A stretch of 64,000 bases of DNA from SIG452 sp045638525 (GTDB taxonomy: Bacteria; Bacillota; Clostridia; UMGS1840): NCBI GenBank assembly GCA_045638525.1, contig JAZUBQ010000023.1, forward strand, positions 167,770-231,769. The letters are read 5' to 3'. Shown here one piece after another: positions 7,374 through 15,390 of the stretch. Made by a program: the position numbers and the translations under genes. A model generated the notes under the pieces. The model worked only from the letters and a program-made list of their open reading frames with translations. It did not search any database and was not told the DNA's origin. Within the stretch, counting starts at the first letter, position 1. Each line of letters starts with the position of its first letter.

Positions 7374-8096
7374 ATGAGAGTTATTGTATGCGAAAACTAT
7401 GAACAGATGTCCAAAGAGGGCGCAAAACTGTTTGCAAGTCAGATGATTTTAAAACCCAATTCCATTTTGGGTCTGGCAACCGGTTCTACCCCCATTGGTC
7501 TGTATAAAAACTTAATTGAAATGAACAAAGCAGGCGAAATTGATTTTTCCGATATCACCTCCTTTAACTTAGACGAATACTATCCCTTATCTCCCGAAAA
7601 CGACCAGAGCTATCGTTATTTTATGAACGAAAATCTGTTCAATTTCGTAAACATTGATAAGGCAAGAACCTTTGTTCCCAACGGTTTATCTGAAAATCCT
7701 GAAGAAGAAGGCGCAAACTACGACGCTATGATTGAAAAAGCAGGCGGCGTGGACATTCAGTTATTAGGTATTGGTCAGAATGGTCACATCGGCTTTAATG
7801 AACCTGATGAAAACTTAATCACCGGTACTCACTTAACCGACTTAACCGAGAATACCATCCAGGCAAATTCCCGTTTCTTTAACTCCATTGATGAAGTGCC
7901 CACCAAAGCAATCACCATGGGTATGGCAAGCATTATGAAAGCGAAAAAAATCGTGCTGTTAGCAAGCGGTGCCAACAAAAACAAAGTGGTTCGTGCATTG
8001 TTAGACGATAAAATCACCACCAATGTGCCTGCAACTTTATTGAAACTTCATCCGGATGTAGTTCTCATTTGCGATAAGGAGGCATACGGAGAATGA
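7374..8096 (+). CDS. nagB: Glucosamine-6-phosphate deaminase
   Basis: The 240-residue enzyme converts glucosamine-6-phosphate to fructose-6-phosphate and ammonia. It shows the phosphate-binding LATGSTPIGLY motif near residue 36, SFNLDEYYPL with the catalytic aspartate near 65, and GIGQNGHIGFNEP near 130. Length is normal for the Firmicute family. AAAGGAG at 7358-7364 fixes the ATG at 7374 rather than the in-frame TTG six bases earlier. The last 4 nt overlap nagA (ATGA). Confidence 0.95.
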   Translation: MRVIVCENYEQMSKEGAKLFASQMILKPNSILGLATGSTPIGLYKNLIEMNKAGEIDFSDITSFNLDEYYPLSPENDQSYRYFMNENLFNFVNIDKARTFVPNGLSENPEEEGANYDAMIEKAGGVDIQLLGIGQNGHIGFNEPDENLITGTHLTDLTENTIQANSRFFNSIDEVPTKAITMGMASIMKAKKIVLLASGANKNKVVRALLDDKITTNVPATLLKLHPDVVLICDKEAYGE

Positions 8097-9151
8097 TTTT
8101 TAAAAATGCCACAATCAACGGTCAGCTCTGCGATTTTGAAGTAGTTGACGGTAAATTTACCAAATTCGGTAAACTGGACGGGGAAGGCACCGACTTAGGC
8201 GGAAAAACCGTCATCCCCGGTCTGGTAGACGTACATACCCACGGTTGTGTGGGTGGAGATACCATGGATGCAGAATTTGCCGAAATGTGCGATTATTTAG
8301 CAAAAAACGGTATCACCTCCTGGTTACCCACCACGATGACCGTTGCAATGGACGACATTGCAAAAACTATGAACTCTGCAACCGATTGTAAAGGTGCGCA
8401 GATTTTAGGGTTCCATATGGAAGGGCCTTACATCAACGTAAAATATAAAGGTGCACAGAATGAAAAATTCATCAAAGCACCCGATATTGAAGAATTCAAA
8501 AAGCTTCCCAATGTAAAAATGGTAACCATCGCTCCCGAAGTGGAAGGCAGTATGGAATTTATCAAGGAAGCAAAAGACCTCTGCGTGGTTTCTTTGGGTC
8601 ATACCGATACCACCTATGACATTGCAATGGAAGCAATCAAAAACGGTGCAAACTGTCTGACTCACTCTTTCAATGCAATGCCTCCCTTACATCACAGAAA
8701 CCCCGGCTTGCTGGGTGCAGGGATGGAAACCGGTATCTATGCACAGATTATCTGTGACGGATTGCACATTCACAAAGCGGTTATTATCGCAATGTATAAA
8801 ATCTTCGGTACTGACAGATTGGTGTTAATCAGTGACTCTATGCGTGCAACCGGTATGTCTGACGGTGAATATGAATTCGGCGGACAACCCATCGAAGTAA
8901 AAAATGGTGTTGCAAGAACCATGGAAGGCGCTATCGCAGGCAGCACTACCAACCTGTGGGCTTGTGTGAACAAAGCGGTAGAATTCGGTATTCCTTTCGA
9001 AGACGCTGTAAAAATGGCAACCGAAACTCCTGCTAAGATGATTGGCGTGAACAAAGGCCAGTTAAAAGAAGGTTATGATGCCGACTTTGTAGTGTTAGAT
9101 GATGCAAGAGCAATCGTTGGCACTTACATTGCAGGAAATCTGTATCAGTAA
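8093..9151 (+). CDS. nagA: N-acetylglucosamine-6-phosphate deacetylase
   Basis: This 352-residue amidohydrolase removes acetate from GlcNAc-6-phosphate, giving the substrate of NagB. Visible features are the metal-site motif PGLVDVHTHG (about 42-51), GFHMEGPYI (about 104-112) with the metal-binding glutamate, SLGHTDTTYD and LTHSFNAM with metal-ligand histidines, and the catalytic aspartate in LISDSMRATG. It is slightly shorter than the Escherichia coli enzyme but has all core motifs. It is coupled to nagB by an ATGA overlap and closes the operon. Confidence 0.93.
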   Translation: MIFKNATINGQLCDFEVVDGKFTKFGKLDGEGTDLGGKTVIPGLVDVHTHGCVGGDTMDAEFAEMCDYLAKNGITSWLPTTMTVAMDDIAKTMNSATDCKGAQILGFHMEGPYINVKYKGAQNEKFIKAPDIEEFKKLPNVKMVTIAPEVEGSMEFIKEAKDLCVVSLGHTDTTYDIAMEAIKNGANCLTHSFNAMPPLHHRNPGLLGAGMETGIYAQIICDGLHIHKAVIIAMYKIFGTDRLVLISDSMRATGMSDGEYEFGGQPIEVKNGVARTMEGAIAGSTTNLWACVNKAVEFGIPFEDAVKMATETPAKMIGVNKGQLKEGYDADFVVLDDARAIVGTYIAGNLYQ

Positions 9152-9185
9152 TTTTTTTAGTAGCAGGTATTCTTCTATTAAAAGT

Positions 9186-9220
9186 AAAAAACACTCCGTG
9201 AAAATGGCGGAGTGTTTTTT
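9186..9220 (+). terminator. Terminator of the amino-sugar operon
   Basis: AAAAACACTCCG pairs with CGGAGTGTTTTT and continues into T residues, 35 bp after nagA. Confidence 0.85.
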
Positions 9221-9221
9221 A

Positions 9222-9310
9222 TGAAATGAATAACGAATAGTGAATAATGAATAATTTCGGTGGCACCTTACAGGTGCATTGTAGGGGGAGATGATTTCGG
9301 TATGCCGTGG
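9222..9310. repeat. Degenerate intergenic repeat (AATGAATA runs, GTAGGGG core)
   Basis: Short direct repeats of the kind GAATAATGAATAAT are followed by CACCTTACAGGTGC and TTGTAGGGGGAG. The GTAGGG core is shared with the palindromic repeats at 20365, 20528 and 42580, so this looks like a decayed member of the same REP-like group. Confidence 0.4.
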
Positions 9311-9328
9311 TGCAAAAAAACAAAATAA

Positions 9329-9357
9329 TTGACATAACAAAAAAATTTTGCTATGAT
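9329..9357 (+). promoter_or_regulatory. Promoter of the 9402 gene
   Basis: TTGACA (9329-9334) and TATGAT (9352-9357) are spaced 17 bp, 45 bp before the start codon. Confidence 0.8.
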
Positions 9358-9401
9358 GAAAACAGAAGAAAATAAATGCAATATTTCAAAGGAGTGATTG
9401 T

Positions 9402-9923
9402 ATGAAAAAGAAATTGTTAATCGGCATTGTTGCGGTGATTCTTTTGATTTTCTTATTGCCCTTTCCGCAAATCATCAACAGAACTTTTTACGGTGTCAAC
9501 ACGGAAAACGGCGAACAGGTTACAATAACTTTTGCGATGAAATATTTAAGGTTTCTGCTGTTTGATGATAAAATGTACGGAACTATCACCGTACAAACCG
9601 ACACCCAAACTCTTACCTATGGAGAACATTTGTATTATCACGGTCGGTTTCCCCATAATGCTGACGATTCTATGCACAATATAGGCGGTTGGTATTACAA
9701 CGAAACAATGTATATGAAAGAATACCCGGATGGTACAATCTCGCCAATGCCTGTTGGATTTGAAGGACTTGATATTCATGTCAGCACCGATTTTACTAAC
9801 ATATTGATTCTGCATAATGTCGGTGCTGTCACAGAAATTGCAGAAAAAAACCGCTATATCGGTAGTATTAAACCCAGTGGGTTAGAGGAAGCAAAACAAT
9901 ATTTTTCGGGGTACTATAATTAA
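9402..9923 (+). CDS. Unrecognised membrane-anchored or secreted protein
   Basis: The 173-residue product starts with a lysine-rich cap and a hydrophobic stretch (residues 5-22), a signal anchor or uncleaved signal sequence. The rest is soluble, rich in aromatic residues, and of mixed alpha/beta character without any motif that I recognise. A good ribosome binding site (AAAGGAG, 9388-9394) and a canonical promoter support expression as a single-gene unit. No function can be proposed. The sequence that follows, to 10025, holds nothing else that I can identify. Confidence 0.7.
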   Translation: MKKKLLIGIVAVILLIFLLPFPQIINRTFYGVNTENGEQVTITFAMKYLRFLLFDDKMYGTITVQTDTQTLTYGEHLYYHGRFPHNADDSMHNIGGWYYNETMYMKEYPDGTISPMPVGFEGLDIHVSTDFTNILILHNVGAVTEIAEKNRYIGSIKPSGLEEAKQYFSGYYN

Positions 9924-10025
9924 CAATATCTGGAATATGCAATGGATAAAGGTTTCAGTTATGTCCATTGACGATTGCAGATAATCTTGTATTTTCAATG
10001 AAAATTAAAAAAATTCCAAAATAAT

Positions 10026-10054
10026 TTGACAAATCGGAAATTATGTATTATACT
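10026..10054 (+). promoter_or_regulatory. Promoter of the ileS T-box leader
   Basis: TTGACA (10026-10031) and TATACT (10049-10054) are spaced 17 bp, upstream of the T-box leader. Confidence 0.85.
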
Positions 10055-10089
10055 ATACAAGTAAAACTATGAAAACATAAAACAAAATA

Positions 10090-10332
10090 AAAAAGACGAT
10101 GATAAAGACAGTAGTATTCCATCGAACACTTTGAGCGAGTCGGGTATGGTGTGAGCCGACAGTTAGTAGCGGAATATGAACATCCCTTTGGAGTTGCATT
10201 GCCCAACGGTTTTAGAAAAAACTCAGTAAGTGGTGACGGTGTTCCCCGTAACAGGAAGCGTGTATGATAGTACACGGATAATAGGTGGTTTAAGAATTTG
10301 ATTCTGTCCTGTTATCAGGGCAGAATTTTTTG
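10090..10332 (+). promoter_or_regulatory. T-box riboswitch, isoleucine specifier
   Basis: The leader has typical T-box landmarks in order: the AGCGAGTCGGG...GGTG...AGCCGAC stem I segment (10134-10160), the specifier region GAATATGAACATCCC with codon ATC (10182-10184), a stem III-like GACGGTGTTCCCCGT region, the antiterminator T-box AGGTGGT (10283-10289) whose TGGT can pair with the ACCA end of tRNA-Ile, and an intrinsic terminator ATTCTGTCCTG...CAGGGCAGAAT-TTTTT (10301-10330). Uncharged tRNA-Ile would favour antitermination and ileS expression. The T-box core is shorter than the usual AGGGTGGNACCGCG. The specifier and the downstream ileS agree, which makes the call secure. Confidence 0.85.
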
Positions 10333-10349
10333 TATCATACTGAAAAAAT

Positions 10350-10484
10350 GAAAAGGCTCCCCTGTGTAAGGGGAGCTGTCAGTGAAACTGACTGAGGGGT
10401 TGTGTGTTGGTGCAATAGCAAAACAATCCCTCCGAGTTTGCTTCGCAAACCCACCTCCCTTTACACAAGGGAGGCAGATGAAGG
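10350..10484. repeat. Hairpin-rich intergenic repeat between T-box and ileS
   Basis: Four perfect hairpins lie in a row: GCTCCCCT-gtgta-AGGGGAGC, GTCAGT-gaa-ACTGAC, GTTTGC-ttc-GCAAAC and CCTCCCTT-tacac-AAGGGAGG. The two end hairpins are related (CTCCC/GGGAG cores), as in a MITE-like element. It sits between the T-box terminator and the ileS ribosome binding site, so it is transcribed as part of the ileS leader. It has no coding content. Confidence 0.65.
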
Positions 10485-10554
10485 ATGCCGATATGATTGG
10501 TATCGATGATATGTTTATAAATTTGTTTATATATCGAATTAGGAGGAGTACGAA

Positions 10555-13500
10555 ATGTACGAAAAAGTGTCTGCAAATTTAAACTTTGTGGAAAGAGAAA
10601 AGAAAACCGAATTATTTTGGAAAGAGAATGGCATCTTTGAAAAGAGTATTGAGTCTCGAAAAGAAGGGGAAACCTTTACCTTTTATGACGGTCCCCCGAC
10701 TGCAAACGGAAAACCTCATATCGGACACGTATTAACCCGTGTTATCAAAGATATGATTCCCCGTTACAAAACCATGAAGGGATACCACGTGCTTCGTAAA
10801 GCAGGTTGGGATACGCACGGTCTGCCCGTTGAATTGGAAGTGGAAAAGAAACTGGGCTTAGACGGAAAAGAACAGATTGAAGAATACGGTCTGGAACCCT
10901 TTATTAAAGAATGTAAAGAAAGCGTATGGAAATACAAAGGAATGTGGGAAGACTTTTCGGGAACTGTTGGTTTCTGGGCAGATATGGACAACCCCTACGT
11001 TACCTATACCAACGATTTTATCGAATCCGAATGGTGGGCATTAAAACAAATCTGGGATAAAGGTCTTTTATACAAAGGCTTTAAAATTGTGCCCTATTGT
11101 CCCCGTTGCGGAACTCCCTTGTCCAGCCATGAAGTAGCACAAGGCTATAAAGATGTAAAAGAAAAATCCGCAATCGCAAAATTCAAAGTGAAAGGTACCG
11201 ATAACGAGTACATTTTAGCTTGGACCACCACTCCCTGGACCTTACCCTCCAACGTGGCACTTTGTGTCAATCCCGATGAAACTTATGTAAAAATTGAAAC
11301 CGAAGGGGTTAAATATATTTTAGCAGAAGCGTTGGTTGCAAGTGTGATTGAAACCGAATATACCCTTTTGGAAACCTATGTAGGGAAAGATTTGGAATTT
11401 ACCGAATACGAACCTCTCTTTGATTTTGCAAAACCTGACAAAAAAGCATACTATGTGGTGTGTGACCACTATGTAACCTTAACCGATGGGACCGGCGTAG
11501 TTCATATTGCGCCTGCATTCGGGGAAGACGATGCTCAAGTTGGCAGAAAATATGATTTGCCCTTTGTACAGTTGGTAAACTCCCGTGGTGAAATGACCGC
11601 AGAAACTCCCTGGGCAGGTATGTTCTGTAAAGATGCGGACAAAGAAGTGTTTATTGATTTAGATAAAAGAGGTCTGCTGTTTAAAGCCTTACCCTTTGAA
11701 CATTCTTATCCCTTCTGCTGGAGATGTGATACTCCCTTAATTTATTATGCAAGAGACTCTTGGTTCATCAAAATGACCGAGGTGAAAGAAAACCTTATCA
11801 AAAACAACAATACCGTAAACTGGATTCCCGAATCCATCGGTAAAGGAAGATTTGGCGACTGGCTCAATAATGTTCAGGATTGGGGTGTTAGCCGTGACCG
11901 TTATTGGGGTACTCCTTTAAATATCTGGCAGTGTGAATGCGGACATCGTCACGCAATCGGAAGCATCCAGGAATTAAAGAGTATGTCTGATAACTGTCCC
12001 GATGAAATTGAATTGCACCGTCCCTTTATTGATGCAGTCACCATCAAATGTCCTCAGTGTGAAAAACAGATGCACCGTGTAACCGAAGTTATCGACTGTT
12101 GGTTTGACTCCGGGGCAATGCCTTTTGCACAGTGGCACTATCCCTTTGAAAACAAAGAAATTTTTGAAGAAAATTTCCCTGCAGACTTTATCAGTGAAGC
12201 AGTGGACCAGACCCGTGGTTGGTTCTATTCTCTGCTCGCTATCTCTACTTTGATTTTTGATAAAGCACCTTATAAAAATGTTATCGTGTTAGGTCACGTT
12301 CAGGATGAAAACGGTCAGAAAATGTCCAAATCCAAAGGCAACGCTGTTGACCCCTTTGAAGCGTTGGCAGAACACGGTGCAGATGCAATCCGTTGGTATT
12401 TCTATTCCAACTCTGCTCCCTGGTTACCCAACAAATTCCATAAAGGTGCGGTAACTGAAGGACAGAGAAAGTTTATGGGTACTCTCTGGAACACCTACGC
12501 ATTCTTTGTGCTGTATGCAAATATTGACGGTTTTGATGCCACCAAATACACTTTGGAATATGACAAACTGCCCGTAATGGACAAATGGTTATTATCCAAA
12601 TTAAACACCTTAACCCAGACGGTGGATACCTATCTGGATGACTACAAAATTACCGAAACTGCAAGAGTTCTGGATGATTTTGTGGATGAACTCAGTAACT
12701 GGTATGTTCGTCGTTCCAGAGAACGTTTCTGGGGCAAGGAAATGACACAGGATAAAATCAATGCGTATATGACCTTATATACCGCTTTGGTAACCTTGTC
12801 CAAATTATCTGCTCCCATGATTCCCTTTATGGCAGAAGATATCTACAGAAACTTAGTTTGCTCCATTGATAAATCTGCTCCCGAAAGCGTTCATTTGTGT
12901 GATTTCCCCGTTGCCAATACCGAATGGATTGACAAGGATCTGGAAGAAAAAATGAATCAGGTAGTTGACATTGTTGTGTTAGGTCGTGCTGCAAGAAACT
13001 CTGCCAACATCAAAAATCGTCAGCCCATTGGTAAAATGTTTGTGAAAGCAGACAACACTCTGCCTGAATTTTTCCGGGAAATTATTGCGGAAGAACTGAA
13101 TGTAAAAGAAGTTCTCTTTACCGACAGCGTAAAAGATTTCACTTCTTATTCTTTCAAACCGCAGCTGAAAACCTTAGGTCCCCGTTTTGGAAAACAGTTG
13201 GGTGAACTTCGTACCGTTTTAGCTGAATTAGACGGTATGGCTGCTATGGATGAATTAGAAACCAAAGGTACTTTAACCATTACCTTAGGCGGAAATGAAG
13301 AAGCATTAACCAAAGATGACTTGCTCATCGAATCTGCTCAGGTTCCCGGTTATGAATCCAATTCCGATTACGGAATCACCGTGGTGTTAGACACCAATTT
13401 AACCGAAGAACTGCTGGAAGAAGGCTTTGTGAGAGAAGTGGTTTCCAAAATTCAGACCATGAGAAAAGACACCGGTTTTGAAGTGACTGACCATATCGTT

Positions 13501-13668
13501 GTTTCCGTTTGCGGTAATGACAAGGTGGCAGACATTATGAAACGCAATGAAGAAACCATCAAAGAAGATGTTTTGGCAACCGAAATTTCCTACGGAAGTC
13601 TGGACGGCGAAGCAAAACATTGGAATGTAAACGGTGAAGAAGTTGATTTTGCCGTTAAAAAATGCTAA
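10555..13668 (+). CDS. ileS: Isoleucyl-tRNA synthetase (long, type 2)
   Basis: The 1037-residue class I synthetase charges tRNA-Ile. It shows the HIGH motif as GKPHIGHVL (about 51-59), an editing domain in the middle, the KMSKS motif in NGQKMSKSKGN (about 588-598), the tryptophan-rich SNWYVRRSRERFW anticodon-binding signature, and several Cys pairs (CPRCGTP, CECGH, CPQC). The length and sequence style fit the longer, eukaryote-like IleS2 class, which in known cases is less sensitive to mupirocin; that property is only inferred. AGGAGGAG at 10541-10548 fixes the start. Regulation is by the T-box upstream. Confidence 0.96.
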   Translation: MYEKVSANLNFVEREKKTELFWKENGIFEKSIESRKEGETFTFYDGPPTANGKPHIGHVLTRVIKDMIPRYKTMKGYHVLRKAGWDTHGLPVELEVEKKLGLDGKEQIEEYGLEPFIKECKESVWKYKGMWEDFSGTVGFWADMDNPYVTYTNDFIESEWWALKQIWDKGLLYKGFKIVPYCPRCGTPLSSHEVAQGYKDVKEKSAIAKFKVKGTDNEYILAWTTTPWTLPSNVALCVNPDETYVKIETEGVKYILAEALVASVIETEYTLLETYVGKDLEFTEYEPLFDFAKPDKKAYYVVCDHYVTLTDGTGVVHIAPAFGEDDAQVGRKYDLPFVQLVNSRGEMTAETPWAGMFCKDADKEVFIDLDKRGLLFKALPFEHSYPFCWRCDTPLIYYARDSWFIKMTEVKENLIKNNNTVNWIPESIGKGRFGDWLNNVQDWGVSRDRYWGTPLNIWQCECGHRHAIGSIQELKSMSDNCPDEIELHRPFIDAVTIKCPQCEKQMHRVTEVIDCWFDSGAMPFAQWHYPFENKEIFEENFPADFISEAVDQTRGWFYSLLAISTLIFDKAPYKNVIVLGHVQDENGQKMSKSKGNAVDPFEALAEHGADAIRWYFYSNSAPWLPNKFHKGAVTEGQRKFMGTLWNTYAFFVLYANIDGFDATKYTLEYDKLPVMDKWLLSKLNTLTQTVDTYLDDYKITETARVLDDFVDELSNWYVRRSRERFWGKEMTQDKINAYMTLYTALVTLSKLSAPMIPFMAEDIYRNLVCSIDKSAPESVHLCDFPVANTEWIDKDLEEKMNQVVDIVVLGRAARNSANIKNRQPIGKMFVKADNTLPEFFREIIAEELNVKEVLFTDSVKDFTSYSFKPQLKTLGPRFGKQLGELRTVLAELDGMAAMDELETKGTLTITLGGNEEALTKDDLLIESAQVPGYESNSDYGITVVLDTNLTEELLEEGFVREVVSKIQTMRKDTGFEVTDHIVVSVCGNDKVADIMKRNEETIKEDVLATEISYGSLDGEAKHWNVNGEEVDFAVKKC

Positions 13669-13713
13669 TAATTCGTATGGATTTGATGCTGTGATAATAG
13701 TATAATAAAAAGC

Positions 13714-13753
13714 AAAAGACAGAGCGATTCCCTTTGGAAAAACTCTGTCTTTG
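13714..13753 (+). terminator. Hairpin after ileS, possible terminator
   Basis: AAAGACAGAG pairs with CTCTGTCTTT around an 18-nt loop between ileS and uppP. The T run is only three bases, so it may be a weak terminator or an mRNA processing hairpin. Confidence 0.4.
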
Positions 13754-13781
13754 CCGTAATTTGAGAGGAGTGCTTTTAAAA

Positions 13782-14612
13782 ATGCCAGATATCTTAGAAA
13801 TTTTAAAAGTTATTTTTATCGGAATTGTGCAGGGGATTACCGAATGGCTTCCCGTTTCCAGCACAGGACACATGATTTTAGCGGACGAATTTGTGAAGCT
13901 GAATGTGTCGGAAGCTTTTTTGGAAATGTTTTTGGTGGTAATTCAGTTTGGTTCAATTTTAGCGGTTTTAGTGTTGTATTTCCATAAGTTGAATCCCTTT
14001 TCACCTAAGAAAACAGCGGCTGAGAAGAGCGAAACCTTAAATCTTTGGGGCAAGGTAATTGTTGGGGTTCTTCCTGCGGCGGTCATCGGACTGTTGTTTG
14101 ATGATATCTTAAACGAAATTTTTTATAACCCCGTAACCGTTACCATTACGCTGATTGTATATGGTGTTTTGTTTATCCTTCTGGAAAATCGCAACAAAAA
14201 GCTTTCTCCGAAAATCAATGCATTATCTGAACTTACTTATCGGACAGCACTCTATATTGGGCTGTTTCAGCTGTTGTCCTTGATTCCCGGAACTTCTCGT
14301 TCCGGCTCCACCATCTTGGGTGCAATGCTGATTGGATCTTCTCGTTTTGTGGCGGCAGAATATTCCTTCTTTTTGGCAATTCCCGTAATGTGTGGTGCCA
14401 GTCTGTTAAAAGTGGCGAAGTTTATGCTGTCAAACACTTTAGCAGGCGGAGAAATTGTGATTCTTGCCGTGGGGATGGTTGTGGCGTTTTTGGTATCGGT
14501 ATTTGCCATCAAATTCCTGATGGGATACATCAAAAAACACGATTTCAAAGCCTTCGGTTATTACCGTATTATTTTGGGGATTATTGTTGCGCTATACTTC
14601 ATTTTTTGTTAA
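13782..14612 (+). CDS. uppP: Undecaprenyl-diphosphatase
   Basis: The 276-residue integral membrane protein (about eight hydrophobic segments) recycles undecaprenyl pyrophosphate to the monophosphate carrier used in wall synthesis. It carries both family signatures: ITEWLPVSSTGHMIL near residues 18-32 and PGTSRSGSTI near 168-177. The ATG at 13782 is preceded by GAGAGGAG; the longer frame opening at 13734 would run through the upstream hairpin. UppP (BacA) proteins also confer bacitracin tolerance when abundant. Confidence 0.95.
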   Translation: MPDILEILKVIFIGIVQGITEWLPVSSTGHMILADEFVKLNVSEAFLEMFLVVIQFGSILAVLVLYFHKLNPFSPKKTAAEKSETLNLWGKVIVGVLPAAVIGLLFDDILNEIFYNPVTVTITLIVYGVLFILLENRNKKLSPKINALSELTYRTALYIGLFQLLSLIPGTSRSGSTILGAMLIGSSRFVAAEYSFFLAIPVMCGASLLKVAKFMLSNTLAGGEIVILAVGMVVAFLVSVFAIKFLMGYIKKHDFKAFGYYRIILGIIVALYFIFC

Positions 14613-14628
14613 AAACAGGTCAGTTTAT

Positions 14629-14664
14629 TTGCCCGAAAAGCAATTTTCGGGCAATTTTTTTATT
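14629..14664 (+). terminator. Terminator of uppP
   Basis: TTGCCCGAAAA pairs with TTTTCGGGCAA around a 4-nt loop, followed by TTTTTTTATTTTT. Confidence 0.88.
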
Positions 14665-14769
14665 TTTATCAAAAAAAGTTTTGTGAGTGAAATTCCTTGG
14701 TAAATCAGTGATTTTACAGGATTTTGATTCGGAAAAATCGGGCTGGGAAAAACTGTAAATGTTTTGTAA

Positions 14770-14798
14770 TTGCATTGTAACATAGTTTATGCTATAAT
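14770..14798 (+). promoter_or_regulatory. Promoter of the 14863 gene
   Basis: TTGCAT (14770-14775) and TATAAT (14793-14798) are spaced 17 bp. Confidence 0.75.
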
Positions 14799-14862
14799 AG
14801 CAGTGCAACATAGGATAGTGTCGTTTGTGTGCAAATAGATTTTTACGAAGGAGGAAACGCTT

Positions 14863-15312
14863 ATGAGACGGAAGTTATTGTGTTTGGTTTGTGTTCTGTT
14901 ATGTTTGTTTACTGTATGTTCTTATGCGGCACCTTCTTCTATTTTATCAAAAGACTCCGGCACTTCGGGTCTGATTACCGTAACCAATCCCGCGAAAAAC
15001 TATTCCACCACTTACAACAAAAATATCACGTTGTCCGGTTATGCACCTGCTCATTCCGATGTGTATGTTTATGTGTATGACGGAAACAGCTATAAACCCT
15101 ACTATCAAAACGGCAGCGCATTGAGTGTTTCTGTGGGAGCATCCGGTATCTTTGCCATTCCGGTGAACTTATCTTCCGGAAAGAATCTGTTCCTGCTTCG
15201 TGCAGAATCTGAGGATTCTTATCAGAATATCACGTTTGAAGTCAACGTTTTGAGTTCTGCCATGTTTGGCTTGATTGATCGCTTGAAATCTTTAGCCTTT
15301 AGTTTTAAATAA
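14863..15312 (+). CDS. Small secreted protein with an Ig-like beta domain
   Basis: The 149-residue product starts with a signal peptide (residues 1-22, probable cleavage after CSYA). Residues about 38-130 look like a bacterial immunoglobulin-like sandwich: alternating hydrophobic strands, a LSGYAPAHSDVYVYVYDG segment and a glycine turn before AIPVNL. The last 18 residues form a short amphipathic helix. AAGGAGG at 14848-14854 supports the start. The partner or ligand is unknown. It precedes the YycH/YycI-like pair on the same strand and may be cotranscribed with it. Confidence 0.7.
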   Translation: MRRKLLCLVCVLLCLFTVCSYAAPSSILSKDSGTSGLITVTNPAKNYSTTYNKNITLSGYAPAHSDVYVYVYDGNSYKPYYQNGSALSVSVGASGIFAIPVNLSSGKNLFLLRAESEDSYQNITFEVNVLSSAMFGLIDRLKSLAFSFK

Positions 15313-15390
15313 GTTTTAACAGCGTGGATTTAATTTGTTAAAACTTGATTTCCCTTTGCAGACCTTATGGAAGTGTAAGGAGTATTCTTT

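Noticed and set aside
10048..10582. Several short frames in the ileS leader
   Set aside because: They overlap the T-box and the hairpin repeat, and lack ribosome binding sites.
14829..15080. Frame overlapping the start of the secreted Ig-like protein
   Set aside because: Frame-shifted shadow; the signal peptide and ribosome binding site favour 14863.
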